From the NCBI GenBank assembly GCA_037146835.1, contig JBAWWI010000003.1, positions 1-63,838 on the forward strand: 63,838 bases of DNA. Direction: 5' to 3'. Source of the DNA: IMCC26256 sp037146835. GTDB taxonomy: Bacteria > Actinomycetota > Acidimicrobiia > IMCC26256. The notes under the pieces were generated by a model. The model was not told where the DNA came from and searched no databases. It was given only the letters and a program-made list of their open reading frames with translations. The stretch's first letter is position 1; each line of letters opens with the position of its first letter. Position numbers and translations under genes: made by a program. Below, one piece after another: positions 32,983-41,882 of this stretch.

Positions 32983-35286
32983 ATGCATAGCCCTAGACAG
33001 CACATCCGTATCAGCCTCAAGCGTTTTGCCGCTTTAGGGGTGATCACCGCATCCGTTCTGGTCGGTACCCCCGCAGGTGCGTCAACAAAGAGCACAGCCG
33101 CCCCCCGTCGAGTCCTCATGCTCGCACTCCCTACTGTCACTTGGGCCGATATTCGAGACCACAAACTTCCCCACCTTGAACCACTTCTGCGCACGTCGTC
33201 CATAGCCAACCTGATGCTGCGCACCACGACACGCAACACAGATGCGGGCGATGGCTACGCGACTATCGGGGCCGGCACGCGAACTAGCGGTGGCACCGAA
33301 CCTGGCGCAGTGCTCCAGTCGGATGAAGAGTACGGAGGCTCAACGGCGGCCGAGATATATCAACGCCGAACCGGGTACCAGCTGCACGCAACTGCGGGCG
33401 CACTTGGATTTCCTCAGCTCATCGCAGCAAACGATGCATACCTATTCGACTCGGTGCCGGGTTCGCTAACAATTGCCCTCCTCGGTGGCGGTTACGGAGC
33501 TAGCGCTATCGCTAACGCGGATCATGGCGAGGCAGTCCCCGCTGATGACCGATTCCATAGGGAAGCAGCGTTGACCATGGTCGACGACACGGGTCGTCTA
33601 CCTGGTGGTTATGTCGCGGACTCGCTCCTACGAAAAGATAACGGTGCACCTTTTGGGCTTGCGTTAGATACCAGTGCCGTTATGGATGCTTTCGATAATG
33701 CATGGGGCGATGATCAGGTCGTTCTAGTCGAGGCATCAGACCTCGCACGTGCAGATGCGTACCGCTCTCTGGCGACGCCCGCTGAGCGCGGACGCCAGCG
33801 TCTCGCAGCGCTTAAATCTACCGATGAATTAATTGCAAAATTGCTAACCCGCATCGACACCAAGCGAGATGTAGTAGTTGCCTTCGGGGCATTCCACCCG
33901 TCCTACGCCCACAATCTAGGGATTTTTGCTATTCACGGCCCGACATTCTCCGCTGGTCTAGCTGAGAGCAGTACCACTCGCAGGGCAGGGTACGTTGCCC
34001 TCCAAGACATCGCTCCCACTGTTCTAGAGCAGCTCCAAATTCAGGTTCCCGAGAGCATGGAGGGGCGAGCCGCAAAGTCCACGGGTTCATCTGAGAACTT
34101 TTCAGAGCGAGTTGCAGACCTAAGTCTTGAGAATCTCCAGTCACAGTTCCGCGACTCTGTCATCGGCACTGCAATGGTTGCTCTTGCGATTGTCGCAGTG
34201 CTTATTGCGTTAGCCGGTCTAGCCGTGCTGCAGTTACCAAGGTTTGCCAGGGCTCGAAATCCATACGCTGCATTGTGCCTCGCTGCGCCTGGGCTAATCG
34301 CAGCAACATTCCTAACTGCTCCATTCCCATTCCACGAGTGGGGTGCTGGCACGTACTGGTTCGCAGTTGTTGCTTTTGCGTTAGTTTTTGGAGCAGGTTG
34401 TGTCGCCTCCCGCAGAGTGAACTGGCTATTACCAACTTCAATAGCGGCGGGCTTCCTTGTATTACTCCACTCCGTTGACGCTCTTACTGGAACCCGCCTG
34501 CAGTTTGCGACCGTCTTTGGCTACTCGCCAACCGTTGGAGTGCGAGTCACAGGTCTAGGCAATCCGGCTTCAGCGCAACTCAGCGCTGCCGCACTTATCC
34601 TCGCGACAATTCTCGTCGCATGGATTGGCGCAAAGCGTGGTATTCGCATTGCAGCAATCCTTCTCGGTCTCGTACTCATCGTCGTAGCGGCTCCGCCTTG
34701 GGGCCAAGATTTTGGTGGAGCTCTCTCGGACGCCCCAGCATTCGCAGTCTTCCTATGGCTAGCAGCGGGTAAAAAAATTAGGGTGAAGACAGTTGCGCTA
34801 TTTGGAGTAGCTCTCGTTGTAGCTGGTCTCCTCGTTGGGTTTGCAGACCTGACACGCCCTCGGGACTCCCGAACTCACGTAGGGAGATTCTTTGAGAAGA
34901 TCGGAAACGAAGGAGTAGGCGGCTTCTTGACAGTCGTAGAGCGCAAAGCCGGCCTCATGCTCGACACGTTCTTAGTCCCAACTTGGGTTCTTGCATCACT
35001 CGCCTTGATCGGATTCTTGGCGTTCCTTGGCTGGGGCACTCCTTGGATCAGAAGATTGAACTCAAATTTACCGACGCTTCGAGCCGGTGGAATTGCATTC
35101 GGAACTATGGCGGTTCTTGGGCTGCTGCTAAATGACTCAGGCGTCACAGTGCCGGGAATGATGCTCGCAATAATGGTGCCGTGTCTTCTGTCACTAATAG
35201 TTCTCCAGCCTTCGTCAAACGAAGATGAGAAGCCTCCTCTAGGGTATGAGAAGGAAGATGAACCCGGTAATTCGCTAAGAAGTTAG
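32983..35286 (+). CDS. Exported alkaline-phosphatase-like domain fused to a polytopic membrane domain
   Basis: 767 residues. After a signal-like segment (about 12-33), residues 40-370 form a large extracytoplasmic domain beginning VLMLALPTVTWADIRDHKLP and containing DAGDGYATIGAGTRTSGG and DIAPTVLEQL. These fit the alkaline phosphatase/sulfatase superfamily layout, but the usual metal-binding DHG is not evident (VVVAFGAFHPSYAHNLGIF stands near there), so activity is uncertain. The rest has about ten membrane helices with a soluble loop (FADLTRPRDSRTHVGRFFEK). Similar proteins occur across actinobacteria without assigned function. It heads a three-gene operon: only seven bases separate it from the next start. 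Confidence 0.8.
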   Translation: MHSPRQHIRISLKRFAALGVITASVLVGTPAGASTKSTAAPRRVLMLALPTVTWADIRDHKLPHLEPLLRTSSIANLMLRTTTRNTDAGDGYATIGAGTRTSGGTEPGAVLQSDEEYGGSTAAEIYQRRTGYQLHATAGALGFPQLIAANDAYLFDSVPGSLTIALLGGGYGASAIANADHGEAVPADDRFHREAALTMVDDTGRLPGGYVADSLLRKDNGAPFGLALDTSAVMDAFDNAWGDDQVVLVEASDLARADAYRSLATPAERGRQRLAALKSTDELIAKLLTRIDTKRDVVVAFGAFHPSYAHNLGIFAIHGPTFSAGLAESSTTRRAGYVALQDIAPTVLEQLQIQVPESMEGRAAKSTGSSENFSERVADLSLENLQSQFRDSVIGTAMVALAIVAVLIALAGLAVLQLPRFARARNPYAALCLAAPGLIAATFLTAPFPFHEWGAGTYWFAVVAFALVFGAGCVASRRVNWLLPTSIAAGFLVLLHSVDALTGTRLQFATVFGYSPTVGVRVTGLGNPASAQLSAAALILATILVAWIGAKRGIRIAAILLGLVLIVVAAPPWGQDFGGALSDAPAFAVFLWLAAGKKIRVKTVALFGVALVVAGLLVGFADLTRPRDSRTHVGRFFEKIGNEGVGGFLTVVERKAGLMLDTFLVPTWVLASLALIGFLAFLGWGTPWIRRLNSNLPTLRAGGIAFGTMAVLGLLLNDSGVTVPGMMLAIMVPCLLSLIVLQPSSNEDEKPPLGYEKEDEPGNSLRS

Positions 35287-35293
35287 GTCCGAA

Positions 35294-36253
35294 GTGGATA
35301 ACGCAAGTCGCAGTAATTCATTCGGAATCCTCTCAGCGCCGATCGAGGCAGCATTAGAGATTGCTAACTTGCCTGTTACCGCGTTTGGTCTGCTTCAAAA
35401 GAAAGTCGGAGACACAGCGCGATCCATGCTCACTGCGGGCAGCAGCGCGTACCCAGAGTTTGATATCGCAGATGAAGCTGACCCCGGCATTTTTGGTCCG
35501 GGTTCTATGACTTGGCGGATTCACGCAGATAAATCGATGCTTGTCGGTGGGCTGCGTGCATTGTTCGTCCAATCGCTTCACCCTCTTGCAATTGCTGGAG
35601 TGGCCGAGCATTCCGCATACCGCTCTGACCCGCTTGGTCGTCTTGCTAGAACCGGGCGTTTCGTAGCGACAACTACGTACGGCACCGCCCAAGAGGCGCA
35701 ATCTGCGATTGAGATGGTCCGCAATGTGCATCAAAAAGTTAGGGGCGAGGCCTCAGACGGTCGCAGTTACAGCGCTAACGACCCGGCACTGCTTTCATGG
35801 GTGCACAACGTAGAGGTCGAGTCTTTCCTGCTCGCATACCGCACCTACGGGAAGCGCATTACGAACGCGGAGGCGAACACCTATGTTCAGGAGATGCGCG
35901 TTCTAGGGCTCGCACTTGGAGCAGATGACCTCCCGGAGACCGCAGAGGCATTATCGAATTGGATCTCCAGGCACCCAGATGCAGCACCTAGCGATAAGGC
36001 ACACGAGGTAGTCAGATTTCTAGTTCTTCCCCCGCTCCCGCTTGCTGTAATGCCCGCATACGGCGTTATGGCGGCGGCCGCTATTGAACTCTTGAGTCTT
36101 AGGCAGCGATTTTTACTGCGCTTGCCGTTGCCCATAATTACGTCCCAGTTCGTAGTAAAGCCAGCGACTGGAGCGCTATTAGCACTTCTGGGGTGGGCGC
36201 TCGGCCCGCCTCCCCCCATGCTCGCCTCGCTAAATATCTCCGAGAATAGATAG
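35294..36253 (+). CDS. Oxygenase MpaB-family protein (DUF2236)
   Basis: 319 residues with the DUF2236/MpaB pattern: GPGSMTWRIHADKSMLVGGL, ALFVQSLHPLAIAGVAEHS, YRSDPLGRLARTGRFVATTTYG, and WVHNVEVESFLLAYRTYG. Conserved His residues in these blocks are thought to bind heme in related latex-clearing proteins. A C-terminal hydrophobic stretch (about 275-305) is present. A GTG start at 35294 lies seven bases after the preceding stop. The likely role is an oxidative, heme-dependent reaction on a hydrophobic substrate; the substrate is unknown. Confidence 0.85.
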   Translation: MDNASRSNSFGILSAPIEAALEIANLPVTAFGLLQKKVGDTARSMLTAGSSAYPEFDIADEADPGIFGPGSMTWRIHADKSMLVGGLRALFVQSLHPLAIAGVAEHSAYRSDPLGRLARTGRFVATTTYGTAQEAQSAIEMVRNVHQKVRGEASDGRSYSANDPALLSWVHNVEVESFLLAYRTYGKRITNAEANTYVQEMRVLGLALGADDLPETAEALSNWISRHPDAAPSDKAHEVVRFLVLPPLPLAVMPAYGVMAAAAIELLSLRQRFLLRLPLPIITSQFVVKPATGALLALLGWALGPPPPMLASLNISENR

Positions 36254-36263
36254 TTTCTCAAAG

Positions 36264-37499
36264 GTGTCAGTAGCAATTATCGGTGCAGGGCTTGCGGGGC
36301 TCGCTTGCGCGCGCACCCTCGGTCAGTACGGCATCGATACCCAGATCTTCGAGTCCTCAGATGGTGTTGGCGGAAGAGTGCGCACCGATGAACTTGACGG
36401 ATATCGGCTTGATCGCGGTTTTCAAATACTCCTCACTGCATACCCAGAGGTTGCCCGCTCCCTTGAGTTAGAGGCACTAGAGATGCGGTACTTCGAGCGC
36501 GGTGCTGTAGTTCGCATTAGCGGAGAGAACTTCCATGTTGCCGACCCCGTAAGCAACCCGAATCTTTTATTCCAAACAATGCGCGCACCCATTGGCTCAA
36601 TCGCTGACAAGCTACGACTACTTGCGTTAGTTGCGTCTGCGCGCCGAGGGAGCGTTAATGACCTACTTCATCGCAGCGATACCTCCACGCTAGAGCTTCT
36701 AAACAAGCGTCGATTCTCAGAGAGAATGATTGGGAATTTTTGGCAGCCACTCTTCTCAGGTATCCAACTCGACCCTGACCTCGAGGTCTCCTCCCTCAGG
36801 TTTCTATTGATCCTGAGAATGCTTGCGAGCGGAGCGTCGGGAGTACCAGCGAGAGGCATGGGTGAAATAACCAAGCAGCTTGCTTCACTACTCGCGCCTG
36901 GAACAATTCACCTCGAGGCTCCCGCGGTTGAGGCGAGCGGTAGCCACGTAATAATTGATGGTGGTACAACAATCGCTGCCGATGCAGTTGTAGTCGCAAC
37001 CGATGGACCAAGCGCTTCTCGACTTCTGGGCATTCCAGACCCAGGGTCGCGCTCCACTTCGTGTATCTGGTTTGCTGCAGATGCTCCTCCGGCTGGGATC
37101 GGAAAGTTCATAGCACTCGATGGCGCACGCGATTCTCTAGTGCGCAATCTTGCGGTGATGAGCGGGGTATCAGAGCAATATGCACCTGCAGGCAAGAGTT
37201 TGATCGCTGCATCTATCCCTGGAAGCGCCGGTGACGAGGGATTGGAGGCCGAGGTGCGCGGCCAACTCACCGCATGGATCGGGACTGAGGTTCAATCATG
37301 GGAGACGCTTCGCATTGATCGCATCAAGCACGGGCACCCAGATCAGAGGGCGCCACTGCAGGCTCGCCAGCGAGTAAATCTAGGAGACGGCTTGTGGGTA
37401 TGCGGCGACCATCGAGACACTGCATCTATTCAGGGAGCACTGTTCTCTGGCCGACGCACGGGAGAAGCAATAGCGGCGAGTCTCGGAGTAATTAGCTAA
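36264..37499 (+). CDS. FAD-dependent oxidoreductase, phytoene-desaturase/amine-oxidase type
   Basis: 411 residues. The N-terminal FAD motif is VAIIGAGLAGLACARTLGQYG, followed by GVGGRVRTDELDGYRLDRGFQILLTAYPE. This GGRVRTD and DRGFQ pattern is that of the amine-oxidase-like protoporphyrinogen/phytoene desaturase group. The C-terminal VCGDHRDTASIQGALFSGRRTGEAIA closes the FAD domain. A GTG start at 36264 lies ten bases after the preceding stop, so it is third in the operon with the phosphatase-like and MpaB-like proteins. Carotenoid or another isoprenoid is a possible substrate, without direct evidence. Confidence 0.87.
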   Translation: MSVAIIGAGLAGLACARTLGQYGIDTQIFESSDGVGGRVRTDELDGYRLDRGFQILLTAYPEVARSLELEALEMRYFERGAVVRISGENFHVADPVSNPNLLFQTMRAPIGSIADKLRLLALVASARRGSVNDLLHRSDTSTLELLNKRRFSERMIGNFWQPLFSGIQLDPDLEVSSLRFLLILRMLASGASGVPARGMGEITKQLASLLAPGTIHLEAPAVEASGSHVIIDGGTTIAADAVVVATDGPSASRLLGIPDPGSRSTSCIWFAADAPPAGIGKFIALDGARDSLVRNLAVMSGVSEQYAPAGKSLIAASIPGSAGDEGLEAEVRGQLTAWIGTEVQSWETLRIDRIKHGHPDQRAPLQARQRVNLGDGLWVCGDHRDTASIQGALFSGRRTGEAIAASLGVIS

Positions 37500-37570
37500 C
37501 AAATTTTCAAGCACACGCGCGACTAACGCGATCTACCTAGTCTCTGTGATCCCAAAATTCAAGCGGAGAC

Positions 37571-38836
37571 TTACCCCAGACCAGCGCGGTCTGTTAGCCA
37601 TGCAAGCATCTCTGAGTAAAGCTCAATTATTCGGTCGCCGTATGCACGAGCAGTGGCCCAGGTGCCGGTTAAGCCAGACCATGTCTGGACCTTCCCCTTT
37701 AGATAATGAGTATCGAGACGCGGGTCTACGGCGGCATTACCCAGCATCGAGTTACGGAGACCAGGCTGCGCATAGACACGCAGTAACTGCATCTGGGCGC
37801 GCACACCAATGCGAGCTGAAGAGTAAGTGCGCCCGGAGACACAAGAGTCGCAAGCACCCATGCCAGCGAAGTTGTTGTCGCTAGGAGCAACCTGTCCTCC
37901 ATCTGGGAACCTGAAGCCACCTGTCTCTAAGACACTCTGTGCAAATGCAATGTCGCCACGAATATTCTCAGAAGAACCCTCCTCGACGTAGTAACGCGCA
38001 AGTTCCGGCATCGGCACTGTGGCCCGAGACCGATTGCCACGGGTACCGATAAACCAGCGCGACATCTCCTCTGAGCCGAGTACCGGCTGCCCGCGTATAG
38101 CCGTTGCCGTACCGTTCGCGATTGAACTCCAGCGCGCGAGCCAGAATCGGCCGTTCGTGGCGATGATGCGCGCTGCGCTGCCGCGTTTTTCTACAGTAGG
38201 TATCTGGACAGCGACAGTCTGGAGTTCGCCCCGGATGCGGTCTCTCTCAATGCGCGCAGTTCGTGTGGCATTAGCAGCTACGACCTCCGCAGATTTTGCT
38301 TGCCTTAACGCCCTATTACGTACCCTTGCAGTCTGACGAACAAGCTCCTGGCGGTACTCAATATCTAAAGGAGTTCTAGCCCTCAAGAGAATGACGAAGA
38401 CTGGTGCACTCGCAGAATCTCGGTACGCTGCTGCAGCGAGACTTGCAAGAGTCGCTCTTGCTTCAGTGAGTCTGCTCTGCGCTTGTACTTCAATGACTCC
38501 GAGCTCATCGGTATGCGCACGCGCTGCTGCCTCCGCGGCCTCGAGCCGCACTAGCTGAGACCTCAGGTTCGCTAGATCGCGACTCGACTCAACGACCGTC
38601 GCATCGGAGCGCGCCACAAGCGAAGAGAGCGCAGCGATGCGTGGCCCAGCGGCGGTACCTGAGCCCGCATTCTTTACGACCACTGCTGGGGGCTGAGCGG
38701 CGAAGACTTCTCGGCCATCAATGCCGACCGAGAGCGAGGAGACGACGCCTGCAACGGCGGTCAGAGTTAGAGCCTTAAGAAAAACTGCGCGCAAGGATCC
38801 TTGATGCTGATCTCGCAATGCTTGGAGAACTCTCAC
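37571..38836 (-). CDS. Exported coiled-coil glucosaminidase-domain protein
   Basis: 421 residues with a GTG start at 38836. An N-terminal hydrophobic segment (about 20-47) exports it. Residues 65-215 are a long coiled coil, as in NlpC/P60-linked PcsB-like proteins. The C-terminal part (about 285-415) is a glucosaminidase domain: RGDIAFAQSVLETGGFRFPD, DNNFAGMGACDSC, GVRAQMQLLRVYA. The Glu in VLETGGF is the likely catalytic acid and two Cys are in ACDSC. It probably cleaves peptidoglycan during growth or division. Convergent with the FAD oxidoreductase gene. Confidence 0.87.
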   Translation of the reverse strand: MRVLQALRDQHQGSLRAVFLKALTLTAVAGVVSSLSVGIDGREVFAAQPPAVVVKNAGSGTAAGPRIAALSSLVARSDATVVESSRDLANLRSQLVRLEAAEAAARAHTDELGVIEVQAQSRLTEARATLASLAAAAYRDSASAPVFVILLRARTPLDIEYRQELVRQTARVRNRALRQAKSAEVVAANATRTARIERDRIRGELQTVAVQIPTVEKRGSAARIIATNGRFWLARWSSIANGTATAIRGQPVLGSEEMSRWFIGTRGNRSRATVPMPELARYYVEEGSSENIRGDIAFAQSVLETGGFRFPDGGQVAPSDNNFAGMGACDSCVSGRTYSSARIGVRAQMQLLRVYAQPGLRNSMLGNAAVDPRLDTHYLKGKVQTWSGLTGTWATARAYGDRIIELYSEMLAWLTDRAGLG

Positions 38837-38901
38837 TAGCGCTTCTCATCGGCTCTGATAGGTATACATCTTCACACCTACTGGGCACCTGCTTGGGTCG
38901 C

Positions 38902-39318
38902 TCAGGGATTTCTTAGGGATCCGGCCGGCCAAGAGAGGCCAATCGCTGTCCCTGCTTGCTCAACCGCTTCAACCAGCGCATCGTGGGGCTCGGCTCGACT
39001 AGCAATCTGCTCAATATCCTCTGCGCCGAGAAGAAGGTATGCCACTCCCTCCTCATCTTGAGCTACTACCGCAGGGAATAGGCCGTTAGTTGCAGTCGAG
39101 ACGGGACTGCTCTGCTCATCTCGATGGACGGTATGGAACTCAACGCTCAAGGTTGAGCGCGTCTCGCTCCACTCACGCCTCTCCCTAATTGCAGAATGAG
39201 TAACTTCGCAGAGGGAGCAATGCGATTTACCTAGGCGAGCGCCGATCCAATACTTCAACTCGCCGATCGCCCCTCCATCTGCGTCATATACGCCGGTTAG
39301 TGACACAACAAGGCTCAT
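38902..39318 (-). CDS. Conserved hypothetical protein with a CxxC motif
   Basis: 138 residues. The N-terminal part reads VVSLTGVYDADGGAIGELKYWIGARLGKSHCSLCEVTHS, with a CSLC pair that could bind metal. The C-terminal half is acidic and predicts a mixed fold. Proteins with the VYDAD, LxYWxGxRLG and HCxLC pattern are found in other actinobacteria, to my recollection, without a known role. It lies five bases after the DUF3039 gene, so the two are probably co-transcribed. I cannot assign a function. Confidence 0.65.
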   Translation of the reverse strand: MSLVVSLTGVYDADGGAIGELKYWIGARLGKSHCSLCEVTHSAIRERREWSETRSTLSVEFHTVHRDEQSSPVSTATNGLFPAVVAQDEEGVAYLLLGAEDIEQIASRAEPHDALVEAVEQAGTAIGLSWPAGSLRNP

Positions 39319-39323
39319 CGTGA

Positions 39324-39680
39324 TTAGAGAGTCCAGCCCGCGGCTTTTCTCTCAACGCAGGTTGGACAGATTGGGAAACGTTCAGGGTCGCGCGTCGGAA
39401 CCCACCGCTTTCCGCAGAGAGCCACGATTGACTCTCCAGTCACCATCGCGCGCATGATGTCGTCCTTACGGCAGAAGTGTGCGTACCGATCGTGGTCGCC
39501 TCCATCTGTATCGACGCGGGAGGTCTCCTCAGTTGGAGTCTCTACCGGCGCGACTACTGGAGTGATAGTTGGCGTAGTTGCAACAGAGGAGCTAAGTGCG
39601 CAGCGTGAACGGTCATCGAACCAGTCGCTATTCATACGCTCGCTGCTTACAGATTCATTTCTCGTAAAGTCGTTACTCAT
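39324..39680 (-). CDS. DUF3039 family protein
   Basis: 118 residues. The C-terminal 55 residues match DUF3039: DGGDHDRYAHFCRKDDIMRAMVTG, then VALCGKRWVPTRDPERFPICPTCVERK. The three Cys and His residues form a likely zinc ribbon. The N-terminal 60 residues are Ser/Thr/Val-rich and poorly conserved, so the true start may be the ATG at 39635 instead of 39680. DUF3039 is largely restricted to actinobacteria. Function is unknown; regulatory or nucleic-acid-binding roles are plausible. Confidence 0.8.
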   Translation of the reverse strand: MSNDFTRNESVSSERMNSDWFDDRSRCALSSSVATTPTITPVVAPVETPTEETSRVDTDGGDHDRYAHFCRKDDIMRAMVTGESIVALCGKRWVPTRDPERFPICPTCVERKAAGWTL

Positions 39681-39737
39681 ACACCCAAGATCATTATCGC
39701 GCCAAGCGCAAAAGACACGACTGGCAGCAAGTATTTT

Positions 39738-40031
39738 TCAGCTGGCGATAATCATCAGAACAATTGCGACGATTGCGACTGTCATAGAACTGGCAATTGC
39801 GCCGATCGATAGGGCACGACTTGAGACGATTGCAGGCCAAGAGACAGGAACCACTTCAGGGCGCCTAATCTGCACGAGGATAGGAACGAACTCCGGTCGA
39901 GGTGCCTCTGGCGGACGACGCTGCCCGCGATCGCGATCGAGTGGGCGCGCGTTTGGACCACTGCCTGCTCCACGCTGCACTCCACGGCTACGCCGCCTCG
40001 AATAATGCTCCACACCACTACCTATCGCCAT
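39738..40031 (-). CDS. Small basic protein with a C-terminal membrane helix
   Basis: 97 residues. The N-terminal 55 are rich in Arg, Pro and Gly (RRRSRGVQRGAGSGPNARPL). The C-terminal end is one hydrophobic helix (ALSIGAIASSMTVAIVAIVL, then MIIAS), giving a tail-anchored topology. The ATG at 40031 is followed upstream by the palindrome at 40034-40050, which includes a GGAG. It may be a small membrane protein of the DUF3039 gene group. There is a long opposite-strand frame over the same region, which I treat as a shadow. Confidence 0.5.
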   Translation of the reverse strand: MAIGSGVEHYSRRRSRGVQRGAGSGPNARPLDRDRGQRRPPEAPRPEFVPILVQIRRPEVVPVSWPAIVSSRALSIGAIASSMTVAIVAIVLMIIAS

Positions 40032-40033
40032 GC

Positions 40034-40050
40034 CCGAGGAGACTCCTCGG
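40034..40050. promoter_or_regulatory. Perfect palindrome CCGAGGA-GAC-TCCTCGG
   Basis: A seven-base perfect inverted repeat with a three-base loop, three bases upstream of the small membrane-protein start. It may be an operator, or a hairpin that hides the ribosome site (GGAG falls within it). No partner protein is evident. Confidence 0.4.
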
Positions 40051-40148
40051 AGCGTCGAAGGGTAACGGAGGATAGGGGTTCAGGACAAGGGGAAATATTT
40101 CGAATCCCGAAGAGCGGGGCTAAATGCCTGATAAATGGGGCAAAGGCC

Positions 40149-40205
40149 CTACTTGTAACCCTCCATGATGTGCTCGACCCACCACCAATATTAGGCGTTC
40201 TCGCA
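40149..40205 (-). pseudogene. Duplicated tail of the adjacent SnoaL-like gene
   Basis: Bases 40150-40185 are identical (36 of 36) to 40226-40261, the last 12 codons of the SnoaL-like gene (WWVEHIMEGYK then stop). In the copy the frame continues upstream for only a few similar codons (WWW preceded by TAA) and then diverges. It looks like the remnant of a second copy, or a duplicated 76-bp segment. It cannot encode a complete protein. Confidence 0.85.
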
Positions 40206-40224
40206 CTCGACCTGGGCTACTTGA

Positions 40225-40644
40225 TTACTTGTAACCCTCCATGATGTGCTCGACCCACCACTGCGGTGCGGCGTTCATGAGGGTGCTCATGTCCCAGTAA
40301 TCCCACCAGCGCACAATTTTTCCATCGCGCACCTCGTGTACAGAGACGAACGGGAGGATTACCTCTTCTCCGGTATGCCAATGCCACTCTTCGCCATGCT
40401 CAGTGATTACAACATCGCCCTCGGCGATCATGGTGCGCGGGTGATGTGCGTAAACCGATAGGGGTTCGATACCGAGGCGAAGACGGGCCTTGATCTCCTC
40501 AGGGCCAAACGCTCCCTCCTCAGGTGCTGGCACATCGCGGTAGTGCGCATCGCTTGAGAAAAACTCCCCGACTCCATCGAAATCTCTCTCGTAGAGAGTT
40601 GCCCAAAATGCCTCTACGAGTTGGCGGTTCTCACTTATGCCCAT
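40225..40644 (-). CDS. SnoaL/NTF2-like protein (limonene-epoxide hydrolase-like)
   Basis: 139 residues with the cone-shaped NTF2-like fold: RQLVEAFWATLYERDFDGVGEFFS, then AHYRDVPAPEEG, ITEHGEEWHW, and SVHEVRDGKIVRWWDYWDM. The Asp-Tyr-Trp-Asp and His residues line the pocket in this family; some members are isomerases or epoxide hydrolases, others only bind ligands. The start at 40644 has GGGGGAG six bases upstream. A Gfo/Idh/MocA oxidoreductase gene lies upstream with a 109-bp gap. Its 3-prime end is duplicated 76 bp downstream. Confidence 0.84.
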   Translation of the reverse strand: MGISENRQLVEAFWATLYERDFDGVGEFFSSDAHYRDVPAPEEGAFGPEEIKARLRLGIEPLSVYAHHPRTMIAEGDVVITEHGEEWHWHTGEEVILPFVSVHEVRDGKIVRWWDYWDMSTLMNAAPQWWVEHIMEGYK

Positions 40645-40753
40645 CTTGACTCCCCCGTTGCGAATATGCGCTTGCAGTATTTGTAATAGAAGTACGTAAC
40701 TTATCGAGATTCTGCGACGCGCAGACTCTACTGACGTTAGCGGTGAGACGCGC

Positions 40754-41845
40754 CTATGCGCCTGGGTCGGAGAGAACCTCATCCATCTCGACCACTCTCC
40801 CCTGCTCAATAGATCTCTGTGCAGCTATCCCCATCGCTACCGCGAGCATCCCGCTCTCAACAGTTACACCTGGAGCAACTCCACTACGCAGAGCTGCGAG
40901 AAAATCCATGTGTTCTAGATAACTAGAACCATGATGAAACCCCTCATACCCCACTCGTTCGTCCCTCACTATCACCGACTCAACAGAGTTACGCCCGCCG
41001 CGTCTAGTACCTAGGCGAAACTCCCCGCTAGGGAGAAATGCCTCCGCTTTCCCTAAATCTCCCACCACAGAGATCTCCTCCTGGTTGGAGCTGCCCTCCG
41101 CGAACATGCATAGATCAAGCGATGCCCTAGAACCGTCGTCGTAGTTCACAATCACAAGCGCGTTATCGAGAATGTCTGGGATCCGCCCGCCATAGCGCTC
41201 ATCTAGATGATTGACATCCTGAGCCCCCGATGCGTAGACACTCACCGGGTTGGATCGAGTGATGCAATTCATCAAATCAAAGAAATGGCAGCACTTCTCG
41301 ACAAGGGTCCCGCCTGAGTTCTCATTGAAACGATTCCAGTCGTTGACCTTGGTCAGGAACGGAAACCGATGCTCCCTCATTGCGACCATTCGTACGCGCC
41401 CAACTGACCCGGAGTGAACCGCACTAATAAGTCGAGCGATCGGTGGCATATAGCGGTACTCAAGCCCGACCCAAACTATGGCGTCGCGTTCGTTAGCAGC
41501 ACTTACAATTCTTCGTGTATCAGCCAAAGTCGTACAGAGCGGTTTCTCTACTAGCACCGGCATTGAAGTGGCCAAGACGTCATCGAGTATCTCGGCATGC
41601 GTCATATTCGGTGTAGAGATAACAATGACGTCGCACAACCCCGAATCGAGGAGAGCAACGTGGCTCTCAAAACACTCAATCGGTGCTCCGCCGTCGACCC
41701 CCTGTCGTCTCGCCGCTTCCCTAGAGGCCTCACTCGGATCAGCAATTGCGGTTACCACAACCCCATCAATCGCTTGGAGGTTGCGAAGGTGCTCAATCCC
41801 CATCATCCCAGCCCCGATGATTCCGTACCTAACTACGCCCCTCAT
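40754..41845 (-). CDS. Gfo/Idh/MocA family oxidoreductase
   Basis: 363 residues. The N-terminal NAD(P) fold is RYGIIGAGMMGIEHLRNLQ, with ADPSEASREAARR after strand 2. PVLVEKPLCTTLADTRRI holds the catalytic Lys of the EKP motif, and NDWNRFNENSGGTLVEKCCHFFDLMN is the C-terminal domain region with the conserved His. These enzymes oxidise sugars, inositols or related polyols. The ATG at 41845 has GAGGGG six bases upstream; extending the frame upstream adds no conserved sequence. It diverges from the LLM flavoprotein gene. Confidence 0.88.
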   Translation of the reverse strand: MRGVVRYGIIGAGMMGIEHLRNLQAIDGVVVTAIADPSEASREAARRQGVDGGAPIECFESHVALLDSGLCDVIVISTPNMTHAEILDDVLATSMPVLVEKPLCTTLADTRRIVSAANERDAIVWVGLEYRYMPPIARLISAVHSGSVGRVRMVAMREHRFPFLTKVNDWNRFNENSGGTLVEKCCHFFDLMNCITRSNPVSVYASGAQDVNHLDERYGGRIPDILDNALVIVNYDDGSRASLDLCMFAEGSSNQEEISVVGDLGKAEAFLPSGEFRLGTRRGGRNSVESVIVRDERVGYEGFHHGSSYLEHMDFLAALRSGVAPGVTVESGMLAVAMGIAAQRSIEQGRVVEMDEVLSDPGA

Positions 41846-41882
41846 ACCAAGCCCCTCATAAACGCGTAGGTTATGGCCTGCG

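Noticed and set aside
39454..40005. A 183-codon plus-strand frame across the DUF3039 and small membrane-protein genes
   Set aside because: It is opposite DUF3039, which has a recognisable domain, and its product has no recognisable pattern.
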